A stretch of 64,000 nucleotides of DNA, from contig NZ_FCON02000002.1 in the NCBI RefSeq assembly GCF_001544535.1, positions 62,001-126,000 on the forward strand, read 5' to 3'. Every line of letters starts with the position of its first letter. Position 1 is the stretch's first letter. The notes under the pieces are model-generated. The model was not told the origin of the DNA. It did no database searches and saw only the letters and a program-made list of their open reading frames with translations. A program made the position numbers and the translations under genes. The DNA is from Caballeronia choica (GTDB lineage Bacteria > Pseudomonadota > Gammaproteobacteria > Burkholderiales > Burkholderiaceae). This document shows, in pieces, positions 27,049 to 35,255 of this stretch.

Positions 27049-28224
27049 ATGATGGGCTCCGAATGGGAACCACGCTCGTCGATCCATGCCGACTCCCCAT
27101 CAGACGACGATCGTGACGTGTCGGCCCTCCGCCAGTTGCGTGGAAGCCTCGTTGACCCTACTGGACTGCAAGCAACCGCCCCTTCCAGGCAACTCGTCTA
27201 TCCCTGTGGCGTGCCGCCTGCGCCGGGTGTCGCACGTGAAGTTGCGCCCGGTGTCGCGTGGTTGCGCATGCCGATAGCGGGCGACCCGGCTCATATCAAC
27301 CTGTGGGCCGTGCGCGACGGGGAAGACTGGGACGTGGTCGATACCGGCATGCATACCCCGCAGGCTTCGGCAGCGTGGGAGAAGCTTGCCGGCCCGGAGG
27401 GTCCGTTCGGTATGCGCGGACCGCGCCGGGCGTTCGTCACGCACATGCACCCGGATCACATCGGCATGGCGGGCTGGCTTGCCCGCCGCTACGACACGAC
27501 ATTGTGGATGACACGCGGCGAATACCTGAGCAGTCGCGTGCTCGTCGGCGACACGAGCGAAGCCGTGATCGACGAGGGCGTGCGCTTCTATCGTCGCGCC
27601 GGCTGGGACACGCAGGCCATCGAGCGCTACCGGCTGTCGGCCGGAAATCTCCGCAAGATCGTGGCGCCCTTGCCAGTCAGTTATCGGCGTCTTCGCGATG
27701 GCGAGTGCGTCACGATCGGCGGGAAGCGGTGGCGGGTCGTCGTCGGATCAGGGCACTCGCCGGAACACGCGTGCTTCTACTGCGCCGAGCTGGGCGTATT
27801 CATTTCCGGCGACCAGGTGCTGCCGCTTATCTCGTCAAACGTATCGGTGTCTCCGATGGAACCTGCGGCCGATCCGCTCGCCGAATGGCTTTCTTCGATC
27901 GAGAAGATCGGGCAGTCCGTGCCGGCGAACGTGCTCGTCCTGCCGGCCCATGGCGAGCCTTTTCATGGACTGCACGAGCGTCTCGCGCGCCTTGCCACCG
28001 GTCGGCAACGGACGCTGGATCGGCTGAGAAAGCTTCTCACCGGAGAGCCGCGCCGAGCCATCGATGTGTTCGCGACGCTCTTCTCGCGCGACGTAGACAC
28101 CGATCCGTTCTTGCTCAAGCTTGCCACCGGAGAGAGTCTGGCGTACCTGAATCACCTCGTTCGGCGTGGCGAGGTGCGTGTGACAGACGATAGCCACGGC
28201 GTCGCCTGGTATCGGCTCTGCTAA
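27049..28224 (+). CDS. MBL-fold metallo-hydrolase (glyoxalase II-like)
   Basis: This 391-residue metallo-beta-lactamase-fold protein has the dinuclear metal motif H132-x-H134-x-D136-H137 in THMHPDHIG. GSGHSPEHACFY (third His) and FISGDQVLP (bridging Asp) follow. A C-terminal winged-helix-like region of about 80 residues ends in LNHLVRRGEVRV, a layout seen in MBL hydrolases such as LACTB2-type or CoA-thioester hydrolases. ATG 27049 has SD AAGGA; GTG 27016 is an in-frame alternative. It lies 62 bp after etfA and is probably in the same operon. A thioesterase or lactonase role in the pathway is possible but not shown. Confidence 0.88.
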   Translation: MMGSEWEPRSSIHADSPSDDDRDVSALRQLRGSLVDPTGLQATAPSRQLVYPCGVPPAPGVAREVAPGVAWLRMPIAGDPAHINLWAVRDGEDWDVVDTGMHTPQASAAWEKLAGPEGPFGMRGPRRAFVTHMHPDHIGMAGWLARRYDTTLWMTRGEYLSSRVLVGDTSEAVIDEGVRFYRRAGWDTQAIERYRLSAGNLRKIVAPLPVSYRRLRDGECVTIGGKRWRVVVGSGHSPEHACFYCAELGVFISGDQVLPLISSNVSVSPMEPAADPLAEWLSSIEKIGQSVPANVLVLPAHGEPFHGLHERLARLATGRQRTLDRLRKLLTGEPRRAIDVFATLFSRDVDTDPFLLKLATGESLAYLNHLVRRGEVRVTDDSHGVAWYRLC

Positions 28225-28767
28225 CACAGGGCACACCTGTGCGTCGAATGCCTGTGCGCTCGTCCTGCGAGGAAAACCACGCAGTGCTTTCCACGTTAGC
28301 CGCTGACCAGCGGGAGATTCGTGATGCCTTTCGCCTTCATCGCGGAGAAGGTGCCGGGCCTGCCGAAATCGTACTGATAGGGCGTCGCGCCTTTTACCGG
28401 ACATCAACATGCAAGACACACAACTCAACTGCGGTTTCTACTGGAGTGCCCAACCGTCTGCACGGATGGCGCATGGCACCCGGTACCGAACTGTCCTGCG
28501 CGATGCGGGTCGGCGACGCACTGATGACAAGTGAAGCAACATCGATGATCGATTTCGTCCGCGTGCGACTCACGTCCGGTGCGTCGGGCGGGCGTGCGAT
28601 GACGCCGGAATTTGCAGGGAACCGCGACTAGATGCGATCTCCCGAGGAGACAGCGGCCATGGGGCCGCTATCCGGCCGGAGTAAAGATCGTCGAGCGGAC
28701 GTCACGGCGACCGCGCCTCCACCGTCCGTGACCATGCAACACTGCCCGGGCACACAGACGGCGGTGA
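28225..28767. other. 543-bp region without an intact gene
   Basis: This lies between the convergent MBL and racemase genes. On the minus strand a short segment (about 28300-28400) reads GATPYQYDFGRPGTFSAMK, then AKGITNLPLVSG and a stop, in good coding style. It may be the tail of a lost gene that I cannot identify. A 7-bp hairpin AGCGGCC-N4-GGCCGCT lies at 28652-28669 without a T-run. No other feature stands out. Confidence 0.4.
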
Positions 28768-29880
28768 TCAGCAGGCCTTCCAGCAGTGCTCACTGCCGCC
28801 GTCTTCGAGAGCAGCGGCGATGAGCGCGGTATGCTCGCCTCGAAGTGGTATGCGGCCGGGCGTCGTGCGCTTGCCGTCAAAGCGTGGTGCGGGCGCAACC
28901 TGCAACTCTCCGTCGCGTTCGAAGTACACGCCACGCGCCACATTGTGCGGATGCAACGCTGCTTCGGACGGACTCAGCACCGGGCCGAAACAGACGTCAG
29001 TGTTCTCGAGCAGCGCACACCATTCGTCGCGTGTCCTGGACGCGAACAGTTCGACGAACGCCCGATGCTGGTCGGGCCACATTTCGCGGTCCCACTGATG
29101 CGCAAAGCGCGGATCGTCCTTGAGACCCAGCTTCTCCAGCAGGAGCGAGTAGAACTGCGGCTCGATCGAGCCGACGGTAATGAAGTTGCCATCCGCACAG
29201 CGATAGGTCGAATAGAAGTGGGAACTGTCGTGAACGTTCTTGCCGCGTTCGCCGACCACCAGACCTTTCTTGCGGGTGTGCAGAAGCAGTTGCAGCATGT
29301 GGGCGGAACCGTCGACGATCGACGCATCGACCACGGTGCCCTTGCCGGTAGCGCGTGCCCTGAGGATGCCCGATAGCAGTCCGACCGCCAGGTACAGCGC
29401 ACCGCCGCCGATGTCGCCGATCATCGTGATGGCGGAGGAAGGCGGTTCGGCGGGCGTGCCGTTGTAGTAGAGCGCGCCCGACAGCGAGATGTAGTTGTTG
29501 TCATGGCCCGCTGCCTGCGCCATCGGACCGGATTGCCCCCATCCCGTCATGCGCCCGTAGACGAGACGCGGATTGACCGCTTGCAAGACCTCCGGGCCGA
29601 GCCCGAGACGCTCCATGACGCCGGGGCGCATGCCTTCGATCAACGCATCGGCGCTCTCGATCAACCGCAACACCAACTGGCGCCCCTCGTCGGTCTTCAG
29701 GTCTGCCACGACGGAGCGCTTGCCGCGGTTGAGCACCGAACCTTCCGGCGCCTTGCCCGCCGCGCCAGCGTCCGCGCGTTCGACGGCGATCACGTCAGCG
29801 CCCAGGTCGGCCAGATGCATGGCGCAAAACGGTCCGGGGCCGATACCGCAGATTTCAACGATTTTGATACCTGAAAGCAT
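28768..29880 (-). CDS. Alpha-methylacyl-CoA racemase-like CoA-transferase family III protein
   Basis: This 370-residue CaiB/BaiF family protein has the residues that act in alpha-methylacyl-CoA racemase at the expected places. His126 is in AGHDNNYISLSG, Asp156 in MIGDIGGGAL and Glu240 in VGSIEPQFY; the mycobacterial enzyme uses His126, Asp156 and Glu241. This favours racemase over CoA-transferase activity, which needs an Asp in a different setting. The enzyme interconverts (2R)- and (2S)-methylacyl-CoA so that an acyl-CoA dehydrogenase can act. SD AAGGAG precedes ATG 29880. It is divergent from the second dehydrogenase operon (30300), with two 21-bp inverted repeats between. It strongly suggests a 2-methyl-branched substrate. 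Confidence 0.9.
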   Translation of the reverse strand: MLSGIKIVEICGIGPGPFCAMHLADLGADVIAVERADAGAAGKAPEGSVLNRGKRSVVADLKTDEGRQLVLRLIESADALIEGMRPGVMERLGLGPEVLQAVNPRLVYGRMTGWGQSGPMAQAAGHDNNYISLSGALYYNGTPAEPPSSAITMIGDIGGGALYLAVGLLSGILRARATGKGTVVDASIVDGSAHMLQLLLHTRKKGLVVGERGKNVHDSSHFYSTYRCADGNFITVGSIEPQFYSLLLEKLGLKDDPRFAHQWDREMWPDQHRAFVELFASRTRDEWCALLENTDVCFGPVLSPSEAALHPHNVARGVYFERDGELQVAPAPRFDGKRTTPGRIPLRGEHTALIAAALEDGGSEHCWKAC

Positions 29881-30052
29881 GCTGTCTCCTTTTCTTCAAA
29901 CGTGCGTGATGGCGTGACCCTGATGGTTCAGGGTCCATGTGATGACGAAGCGCTGCGCCCCGCGCCCCTCTCTTTCTGCCCGAGCGCACAAAGCCGCGCG
30001 GGTTGTGCGTCGAAACCCGTCCGGCAAGCGTAAGGCGGGAGGTGCCCGGCCC

Positions 30053-30073
30053 ACCTACCCGATTCAGGGAGGT
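30053..30073. promoter_or_regulatory. 21-bp inverted repeat, operator candidate 5
   Basis: ACCTACCC (30053-30060), a 5-bp spacer and AGGGAGGT (30066-30073); only one of the eight consensus positions in the right arm deviates. It lies in the racemase // dehydrogenase divergent region (29881-30299), which holds no gene. Confidence 0.65.
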
Positions 30074-30187
30074 CGGGCGCCGCTGCGCCGGGACATCCTC
30101 ACTCCACGTCGACCCTCAGCGTGCGACCCGCCCGAAGGCTGGCGAGAGGCGCGTCCACAGGGATCGAGATGCCTGCCTAAGCGCCCT

Positions 30188-30208
30188 ACCTCCCCGTTTC
30201 GGGTAGTC
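30188..30208. promoter_or_regulatory. 21-bp inverted repeat, operator candidate 6
   Basis: ACCTCCCC (30188-30195), spacer GTTTC and GGGTAGTC (30201-30208). The spacer is the reverse complement of that in candidate 1. It lies 135 bp after candidate 5 and ends 91 bp before the GTG start at 30300, nearly the same distance as candidate 2 from its gene. Confidence 0.65.
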
Positions 30209-30299
30209 GTAGGGGGTGAGTGGACATCGATGATGGGCGGCATCAGGACAGCGCTGCGGTTTGGGCTGTCGACCTTCAAGTCAAAGAGGAGTGAGACCC

Positions 30300-31439
30300 G
30301 TGGAAGTGAATCGTAACGTCTATCGAGAAGACCATGAGCAGTTCCGCACCAGCGTGCGCCGCTTCATGGAGCGGGAATGCGTGCCGCGCCAGGAGCAGTG
30401 GAACGAGGCCGGGGAGGTCGATCGCGAGACGTGGCTGAAGGCGGGCCGCGAGGGTCTGCTGTGCACGACGCTGCCGGTGGAGTACGGCGGGGGCGGGGGC
30501 GACTTCGGCCACGCGGCGGTGATCGCGGAGGAACTGGCGCGCGCCGGGGTGGGCGGACTGTCCATCGGGCTGCATTCGGACATCGTGGCGCCGTATGTGA
30601 ACCGGTTGGGCACCGAAGAGCAGAAGCAGAAGTGGCTGCCCGACATCTGCAGCGGCAAGACGATCCTCGCGGTGGCGATGACCGAGCCGGGCGGAGGCAG
30701 CGACCTGAAGGCGATCCGCACGACGGCTGTGCGCGACGGTGACGAGTACGTGATCAACGGCAGCAAGACGTTCATCAGCAACGGCTTCATCTCGGACATG
30801 GTGATGGTCGTGTGCAAGACCGATCCGGCGGCCGGGGCGAAGGGCGTGAGCCTGATCATGGTGGAGACCACTCGCGAGGGGTTCCGCCGCGGACGCAAGC
30901 TGAACAAGGTGGGCATGCACGCGCAGGACACGGCGGAGCTGTTCTTCGACAACGTGCGGGTGCCGGTGGGCAACCGTCTGGGGGAGGAGGGCAAGGGCTT
31001 TATCTACATGATGCATGACCTGGCTCAGGAGCGCTTCATGATCGCGGTGACCGCGGCGACGAAGGTGGAGCGGCTGCTGGAACAGACGCTCGAATACGTG
31101 AAGGATCGCCGCGCGTTCGGGCAGACGGTATGGGACTTCCAGAACACGAAGTTCAAGCTGGCTGACGTGAAAGCGCACGCAGTGGCGCTGCGCACGATGG
31201 TGGACTACTACCTGGGCGAGCACATGCGCCGGCGGCTTTCCGCGGAGGAGGCGGCGATCGCGAAGCTGCATTCGACCGAGACGATGTGGAAGTGCATCGA
31301 CGACATGGTGCAACTGCACGGCGGCTACGGCTACATGCTGGAGTACCCGATTGCGCGGGCGTTCGTGGACATGCGCGTGGCGCGCGTGTACGGCGGCAGC
31401 AACGAGGTGATGCGCGACATCATCACCCGCAAGATGTAA
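30300..31439 (+). CDS. Acyl-CoA dehydrogenase (LCAD-like), second copy
   Basis: This 379-residue dehydrogenase is a close paralogue of the one at 17969, with the same length and the same motifs: MTEPGGGSDLKAIRTTA, NGSKTFISNG, QERFMIAVTAATKVERLL, EYPIARAFVDMRVARVYGGSNEVMRDII. The MCAD-type base position is Gly and the QER Glu is the expected base. The start is GTG at 30300 with SD GAGGA. Codon third positions are more extreme in G/C than in the 17969 copy (runs such as ggcgggggcgggggc), hinting at separate origins. It opens the operon 30300-34600. Confidence 0.95.
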   Translation: MEVNRNVYREDHEQFRTSVRRFMERECVPRQEQWNEAGEVDRETWLKAGREGLLCTTLPVEYGGGGGDFGHAAVIAEELARAGVGGLSIGLHSDIVAPYVNRLGTEEQKQKWLPDICSGKTILAVAMTEPGGGSDLKAIRTTAVRDGDEYVINGSKTFISNGFISDMVMVVCKTDPAAGAKGVSLIMVETTREGFRRGRKLNKVGMHAQDTAELFFDNVRVPVGNRLGEEGKGFIYMMHDLAQERFMIAVTAATKVERLLEQTLEYVKDRRAFGQTVWDFQNTKFKLADVKAHAVALRTMVDYYLGEHMRRRLSAEEAAIAKLHSTETMWKCIDDMVQLHGGYGYMLEYPIARAFVDMRVARVYGGSNEVMRDIITRKM

Positions 31440-31540
31440 AGCGCCGCCGCGCTACGGGCTCACGGCACGCGGCTCTCGTGAGCCGCAGCCCGCCGTGGCG
31501 GCACGACGCAGTATCAACATTCAAGAGAGGAGATTGGTGT

Positions 31541-32734
31541 ATGTCGAAGCATGTGGTAGTAGCCGGGGTCGGCATGATCCCGTTCAAGAAGCCGGGCGCG
31601 AGCGGCACTTATGTCGAGATGGGCGCCGAGGCCGCGCGCATGGCGCTGGCTGATGCCGGTGTGGCCTATGACATGGTGCAGCAGGCGTATGTCGGCTATG
31701 TCTACGGTGACTCCACCTGCGGGCAGGCGGCACTGTATCAGGTTGGCCTGCCGGGCATCCCGGTGGTCAACGTCAACAACAACTGCTCCACCGGTTCGAG
31801 CGCGCTCTTTCTCGCACGTCAGGCGGTCGAGAGCGGCGCAGTGGAATGCGCGATCGCGCTGGGTTTCGAGCAGATGCAGTCGGGCGCGCTGACGTCGCGC
31901 TGGAATGACCGTGAATCGCCGCTCGACGGCTTCAACCGCGTGGGTGGTCACCTGATCGCCGATGCCATCGAAGCGGGCGTGCCGCGCGCGCTGACGCTTT
32001 TCGGCGGCGCCGGGCGCGAGCATATGCAGAAGTACGGGACCAAGCTCGAGACCTTCGCCGCGATTCGCGCAAAGGCCAGCCGCCACGCGGAGAACAACCC
32101 GCTGGCCATCTTCCGCAAGGTGGTGAGCACGGACGACGTAATGAACGACGTGCCGGTATGGCCCGGTGTCATGACGCGCCTGATGGCCTGCCCGCCCACG
32201 TGCGGTGCCGCGGCCGCCATCGTTTGCTCCGAGGCGTTCGCGAAGAAGCACAACCTGCGCACCGGCGTGCGCATCCTCGCGCAGTCGATGACGACCGATG
32301 TGCCGGGCACGTTCGAGCCGCCCTCGATGATTCGCCTGGTGGGCTTCGAAATGGCGAAGAAGGCCGCGAACGAAGTCTACGAGAAGGCCGGCGTGAGCGC
32401 GTCGGATATCGACGTCTGTGAGTTGCACGATTGCTTCGCCCATAACGAACTGCTGAGCTACGAATCGCTGGGCTTCTGTCCGGAGGGCGGCGCCGAGAAA
32501 TTCGTGATGGACGGCGACAACACCTACGGCGGGCAGGTCGTGACGAATCCGTCGGGCGGCCTGCTTTCGAAGGGGCATCCGCTGGGCGCCACAGGGCTCG
32601 CGCAATGCTATGAGCTCACGAACCAGTTGCGTGGCACGGCCGACAGGCGGCAGGTCGAGAAAGTCGACCTGGCGCTGCAGCACAACCTTGGCCTCGGCGG
32701 CGCCTGCGTCGTGACGCTGTACGGCCGCGGCTAG
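31541..32734 (+). CDS. SCP-x-type thiolase, second copy
   Basis: This 397-residue thiolase closely resembles the 19181 protein. Catalytic Cys82 is in NNNCSTGSS, the His is in SKGHPLGATG and the C-terminal Cys in GGACVV; all are intact. ATG 31541 has SD GAGAGGAGA. It lies 101 bp after the acyl-CoA dehydrogenase and ahead of the MaoC pair, so this operon carries a full cycle of dehydrogenation, hydration, oxidation and thiolysis. Confidence 0.94.
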   Translation: MSKHVVVAGVGMIPFKKPGASGTYVEMGAEAARMALADAGVAYDMVQQAYVGYVYGDSTCGQAALYQVGLPGIPVVNVNNNCSTGSSALFLARQAVESGAVECAIALGFEQMQSGALTSRWNDRESPLDGFNRVGGHLIADAIEAGVPRALTLFGGAGREHMQKYGTKLETFAAIRAKASRHAENNPLAIFRKVVSTDDVMNDVPVWPGVMTRLMACPPTCGAAAAIVCSEAFAKKHNLRTGVRILAQSMTTDVPGTFEPPSMIRLVGFEMAKKAANEVYEKAGVSASDIDVCELHDCFAHNELLSYESLGFCPEGGAEKFVMDGDNTYGGQVVTNPSGGLLSKGHPLGATGLAQCYELTNQLRGTADRRQVEKVDLALQHNLGLGGACVVTLYGRG

Positions 32735-32809
32735 TCCGTTATGAAAGGCGGGCGCGTGGCGAAGCTGGACCGGCGCGCGCCGCACAACCTGAGTAGAGGA
32801 GACATACAG

Positions 32810-33253
32810 ATGGCAGACAAGAGCATGATCGGCCGGGTGACCTCGCACGGCACGGTCGAAGTGGAGAAGGGACGCCTGGCATTCTTCGCCAAGGCGATTG
32901 GCGAAACCGACCCGGTGTATGTCGACAGCGCTGCCACGCACGATGCGGGGCATCCGGCACTGCCCGTGCCGCCGACCTTCCTGATGTGCCTGAACAGCGA
33001 AGTGGCGCGGCCCTTTAACGTGCTCGACACGCTGAAGCTCGATCTCGCGCGCATTCTTCACGCCGAGCAGGCATTCGACTATCACCGCATGGCTTATGCG
33101 GGAGACACGCTCAGTTTCGAGACCAAAGTGGCAGACGTCTACGACAAGAAGGATGGCGCGTTGCATTTCGTGGTCAGCAACACGCGGGTGACCAACCAGA
33201 ACGGCGAACACGTCGCCGATGTGCGCGGCACGCTCGTCGAGCGTCGCGGTTAA
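32810..33253 (+). CDS. MaoC-like dehydratase, N-terminal-type half (FAS1-like)
   Basis: This 147-residue hot-dog-fold protein matches the MaoC_dehydrat_N type: IGETDPVYVDSAATHDAGHPALPVPPTF, and AEQAFDYHRMAYAGDTLSFETKVADVY. The hydratase motif with Asp/His is absent, as in the structural half of hydratase 2. ATG 32810 has SD AGAGGAGA; an upstream in-frame ATG (32741) is less likely. It is separated by 13 bp from the catalytic half at 33267. Such pairs (compare ChsH1 and the MaoC part of ChsH2) form a heteromer with room for bulky acyl-CoAs. Confidence 0.9.
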   Translation: MADKSMIGRVTSHGTVEVEKGRLAFFAKAIGETDPVYVDSAATHDAGHPALPVPPTFLMCLNSEVARPFNVLDTLKLDLARILHAEQAFDYHRMAYAGDTLSFETKVADVYDKKDGALHFVVSNTRVTNQNGEHVADVRGTLVERRG

Positions 33254-33266
33254 GGAGACAGAGAAC

Positions 33267-33686
33267 ATGCAAGCACCTCGTTACGCCGATGTGAAGGTGG
33301 GTGACCGCCTGCCCTCGCTGGCGCTGCCGGCCATCGACCGCACCACGCTCGCGCTCTACTGCGGCGCGTCGGGCGATCACAACCCGATTCACATCGACAT
33401 CGATTTCGCCCGCAAGGCGCGCATGCCGGACGTGTTCGCGCACGGCATGCTGTCGGCAGCCTATCTCGGGCGCTTGCTGACCGGCTGGGTTCCGCAGCAG
33501 CAGATCCGCAATGTCTCGGTCCGCTTCACGGGAATCACCCACCTCGGCAACCAGCCGACCTGCACCGGCGAAGTTGCCGAGAAGTTCGAGGCCGACGGCG
33601 AGCAGCGCGTCAGGCTGCGTCTGAAGTGCAGCAACCAGTACGGGGAAGACAAGCTCGTGGGCGAGGCGATCGTCGCGCTGAAGTGA
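33267..33686 (+). CDS. MaoC-like (R)-enoyl-CoA hydratase, catalytic half
   Basis: This 139-residue hot-dog protein has the hydratase-2 motif YCGASGDHNPIHID, giving catalytic Asp37 and His42, and FAHGMLSAAYLGRLL for the substrate helix. It hydrates trans-2-enoyl-CoA to (R)-3-hydroxyacyl-CoA, which then needs an (R)-specific SDR such as the next gene. ATG 33267 has SD AAGGAGA. With the 32810 product it corresponds to the two repeats of the hydratase domain of peroxisomal MFE-2. Confidence 0.93.
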   Translation: MQAPRYADVKVGDRLPSLALPAIDRTTLALYCGASGDHNPIHIDIDFARKARMPDVFAHGMLSAAYLGRLLTGWVPQQQIRNVSVRFTGITHLGNQPTCTGEVAEKFEADGEQRVRLRLKCSNQYGEDKLVGEAIVALK

Positions 33687-33766
33687 AGCGCCGAATCGCG
33701 AATTGATTGATTGAACGGACCGGCCGTGACCGGTCCGTCGCATCCAGCAAAGACAGGAAGAGACAG

Positions 33767-34600
33767 ATGAGCAAGCTCGCAGGAAAGTCCGCACTCGTCA
33801 CCGGCTCGGGCCGTGGCATCGGCCGTGAAGTGGCGCTGAAGCTGGCCGCCGAAGGCGCGCGCGTGGTAGTGAACGACCTCGATGCCGATCCGGCCAACGA
33901 AGTGGTGGAGACGATCCGCTCGCAGGGCGGCGAAGCGGTCGCATGCGTGGGCAGCGTCACGGCCACCGACTTCGCCGAGCGTTTCGTCAAAACGGCCGTG
34001 GAGAACTTCAAGGGCATCGACATTGTCGTCAACAATGCTGGCTTCACGTGGGACAACGTCGTGCAGAAAATGAGCGACGAGCAGTGGTACGCCATCATGG
34101 ATTGCCACCTGACCGCGCCGTTTCGCATCCTGCGCGCCGCTTATCCGGTCATCAGCGCGGCGGCGAAAGCCGAAGCCGCCGAAGGCCGTGAAGTGTTCCG
34201 CAAGATTGTGAATATCTCATCGGGTGCGGCAGGCGGCAACCCTGGGCAGATCAATTACTCGTCGGCGAAAGCGGGCCTGCTGGGCATGACCAAGACGCTC
34301 GCCAAGGAGTGGGGTCGCCTGAAGGTCAACGTGAATGCCGTCGCGTTTGGCCACATTGAAACGCGCCTGACGGTGCCGTTTGCCGGAACGGAAAGTGCGA
34401 CCGTGAACATCGAGGGCCGCGAGATCAAGGTGGGCATCAGCGAGGCGCTGGTGGAAAAATCGAAGAAGATGACCCCGTTGGGCCGCCCCGGCACGGCGGT
34501 CGAAGCGGCGGGCTCGGTGTACCTGTTCTGCACGCCGGAGTCCAACTATCTGTCAGGGCAGGTCGTCTTCTGCGGCGGCGGCCCTGGCGGCAATTTCTAG
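33767..34600 (+). CDS. SDR oxidoreductase, MFE-2-type 3-hydroxyacyl-CoA dehydrogenase, second copy
   Basis: This 277-residue SDR is paralogous to 20426: TGSGRGIG, VVVNDLD (NAD preference), NNAGFTWDNVVQKMSDEQW, NISSGAAG and YSSAK with catalytic Tyr/Lys. It has the same insert (AAKAEAAEGREVFRKIVN) and the Gly-rich C-terminus. ATG 33767 has SD AGGAAGAG. Coming straight after the (R)-hydratase pair, it is expected to oxidise (R)-3-hydroxyacyl-CoA to the 3-ketoacyl-CoA that the 31541 thiolase cleaves. It is the last gene of the operon; a 6-bp stem GCCCGC-N7-GCGGGC at 34627-34645 may mark its end. Confidence 0.92.
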   Translation: MSKLAGKSALVTGSGRGIGREVALKLAAEGARVVVNDLDADPANEVVETIRSQGGEAVACVGSVTATDFAERFVKTAVENFKGIDIVVNNAGFTWDNVVQKMSDEQWYAIMDCHLTAPFRILRAAYPVISAAAKAEAAEGREVFRKIVNISSGAAGGNPGQINYSSAKAGLLGMTKTLAKEWGRLKVNVNAVAFGHIETRLTVPFAGTESATVNIEGREIKVGISEALVEKSKKMTPLGRPGTAVEAAGSVYLFCTPESNYLSGQVVFCGGGPGGNF

Positions 34601-34723
34601 TTCTGGTTTGCGCAACAGGCAGCGTTGCCCGCGATGGTTGCGGGCGATGTTGCATGAGCGGAATTCACGACCTCCACTGTTCCGGATGGCACGCCCTATA
34701 GGCGGCCATTCGGCGTTGTCGTT

Positions 34724-35089
34724 TCAGTTATAGCCTCTGACGATCGTCGGCAGGTCTGCGACGTCGATCGACCTGCAAAGCTTGCCGATCACTTCCGACA
34801 CGTATCCCAACGCGTCTTCGACCTGCCCCGACCTGTGCGGGCCCGGCTCGCCGCCGATCCCGGGCACGCGGTCCCATGTGTATGCGTCGATGTTCCATCT
34901 GCTGTCCGTGTCCAAGCCAGGCGTCCTCGTCAGAAAATAAATGGGAAGGTGCGAATCGTCCACCGGGTTGCTCGATTGACGGCCGCTGTGCGGCACATTG
35001 TGTGATGTCTGGTCCGCTGGCCGTCCGTCTGCGCTAACCAGGCGCGTTTCGTCGAGTGCACGGGCAGTATTGTCGTCGTGCTGATTCAT
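34724..35089 (-). CDS. Hypothetical protein
   Basis: This is a predicted 121-residue soluble protein starting at ATG 35089 (MNQHDDNTARALDE), with no family I recognise and no signal peptide or membrane segment. The C-terminal half (SGQVEDALGYVSEVIGKLCRSIDV) looks helical and coding-like, the N-terminal half less so. Its start codon lies 3 bp from the operator candidate at 35092, so the G-run that could serve as its SD is also part of that repeat. It may be a real gene of the regulon or a chance frame. Confidence 0.4.
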   Translation of the reverse strand: MNQHDDNTARALDETRLVSADGRPADQTSHNVPHSGRQSSNPVDDSHLPIYFLTRTPGLDTDSRWNIDAYTWDRVPGIGGEPGPHRSGQVEDALGYVSEVIGKLCRSIDVADLPTIVRGYN

Positions 35090-35091
35090 AC

Positions 35092-35112
35092 ACCCCCCCG
35101 TTTCGGGTAGGG
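35092..35112. promoter_or_regulatory. 21-bp inverted repeat, operator candidate 7
   Basis: ACCCCCCC (35092-35099), spacer GTTTC (as in candidate 6) and GGGTAGGG (35105-35112). It lies upstream of the orphan start at 35256 and the MFS gene at 35420. Confidence 0.6.
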
Positions 35113-35167
35113 GCGGCGCCAGTGCCTGAGACAATCATGATCATGATCGACGCGCAGGCCGTCCCTG

Positions 35168-35188
35168 CGTCTCCCGTTCCGGGGGGCA
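35168..35188. promoter_or_regulatory. 21-bp inverted repeat, operator candidate 8 (weak)
   Basis: CGTCTCCC (35168-35175), a 5-bp spacer GTTCC and GGGGGGCA (35181-35188). The core CTCCC/GGGGG fits, the outer bases do not. It is 76 bp after candidate 7 and 68 bp before the ATG at 35256. Confidence 0.35.
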
Positions 35189-35255
35189 GGCGGCGACGGC
35201 GCGTGACACCGACAGACCGCGCATGAAGCGCGGCAGGACGTTTCATGGAGACGAG

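Noticed and set aside
28239-28631. 130-codon plus frame in the MBL-racemase gap
   Set aside because: There is no recognisable domain and no good SD, and the amino-acid composition is uneven. It is not supported as a gene.
31514-33268. 584-codon open frame on the minus strand
   Set aside because: It is antisense to the thiolase and MaoC gene, which have clear motifs, SD sites and operon spacing. The antisense protein is Arg/His-rich and unrecognisable.
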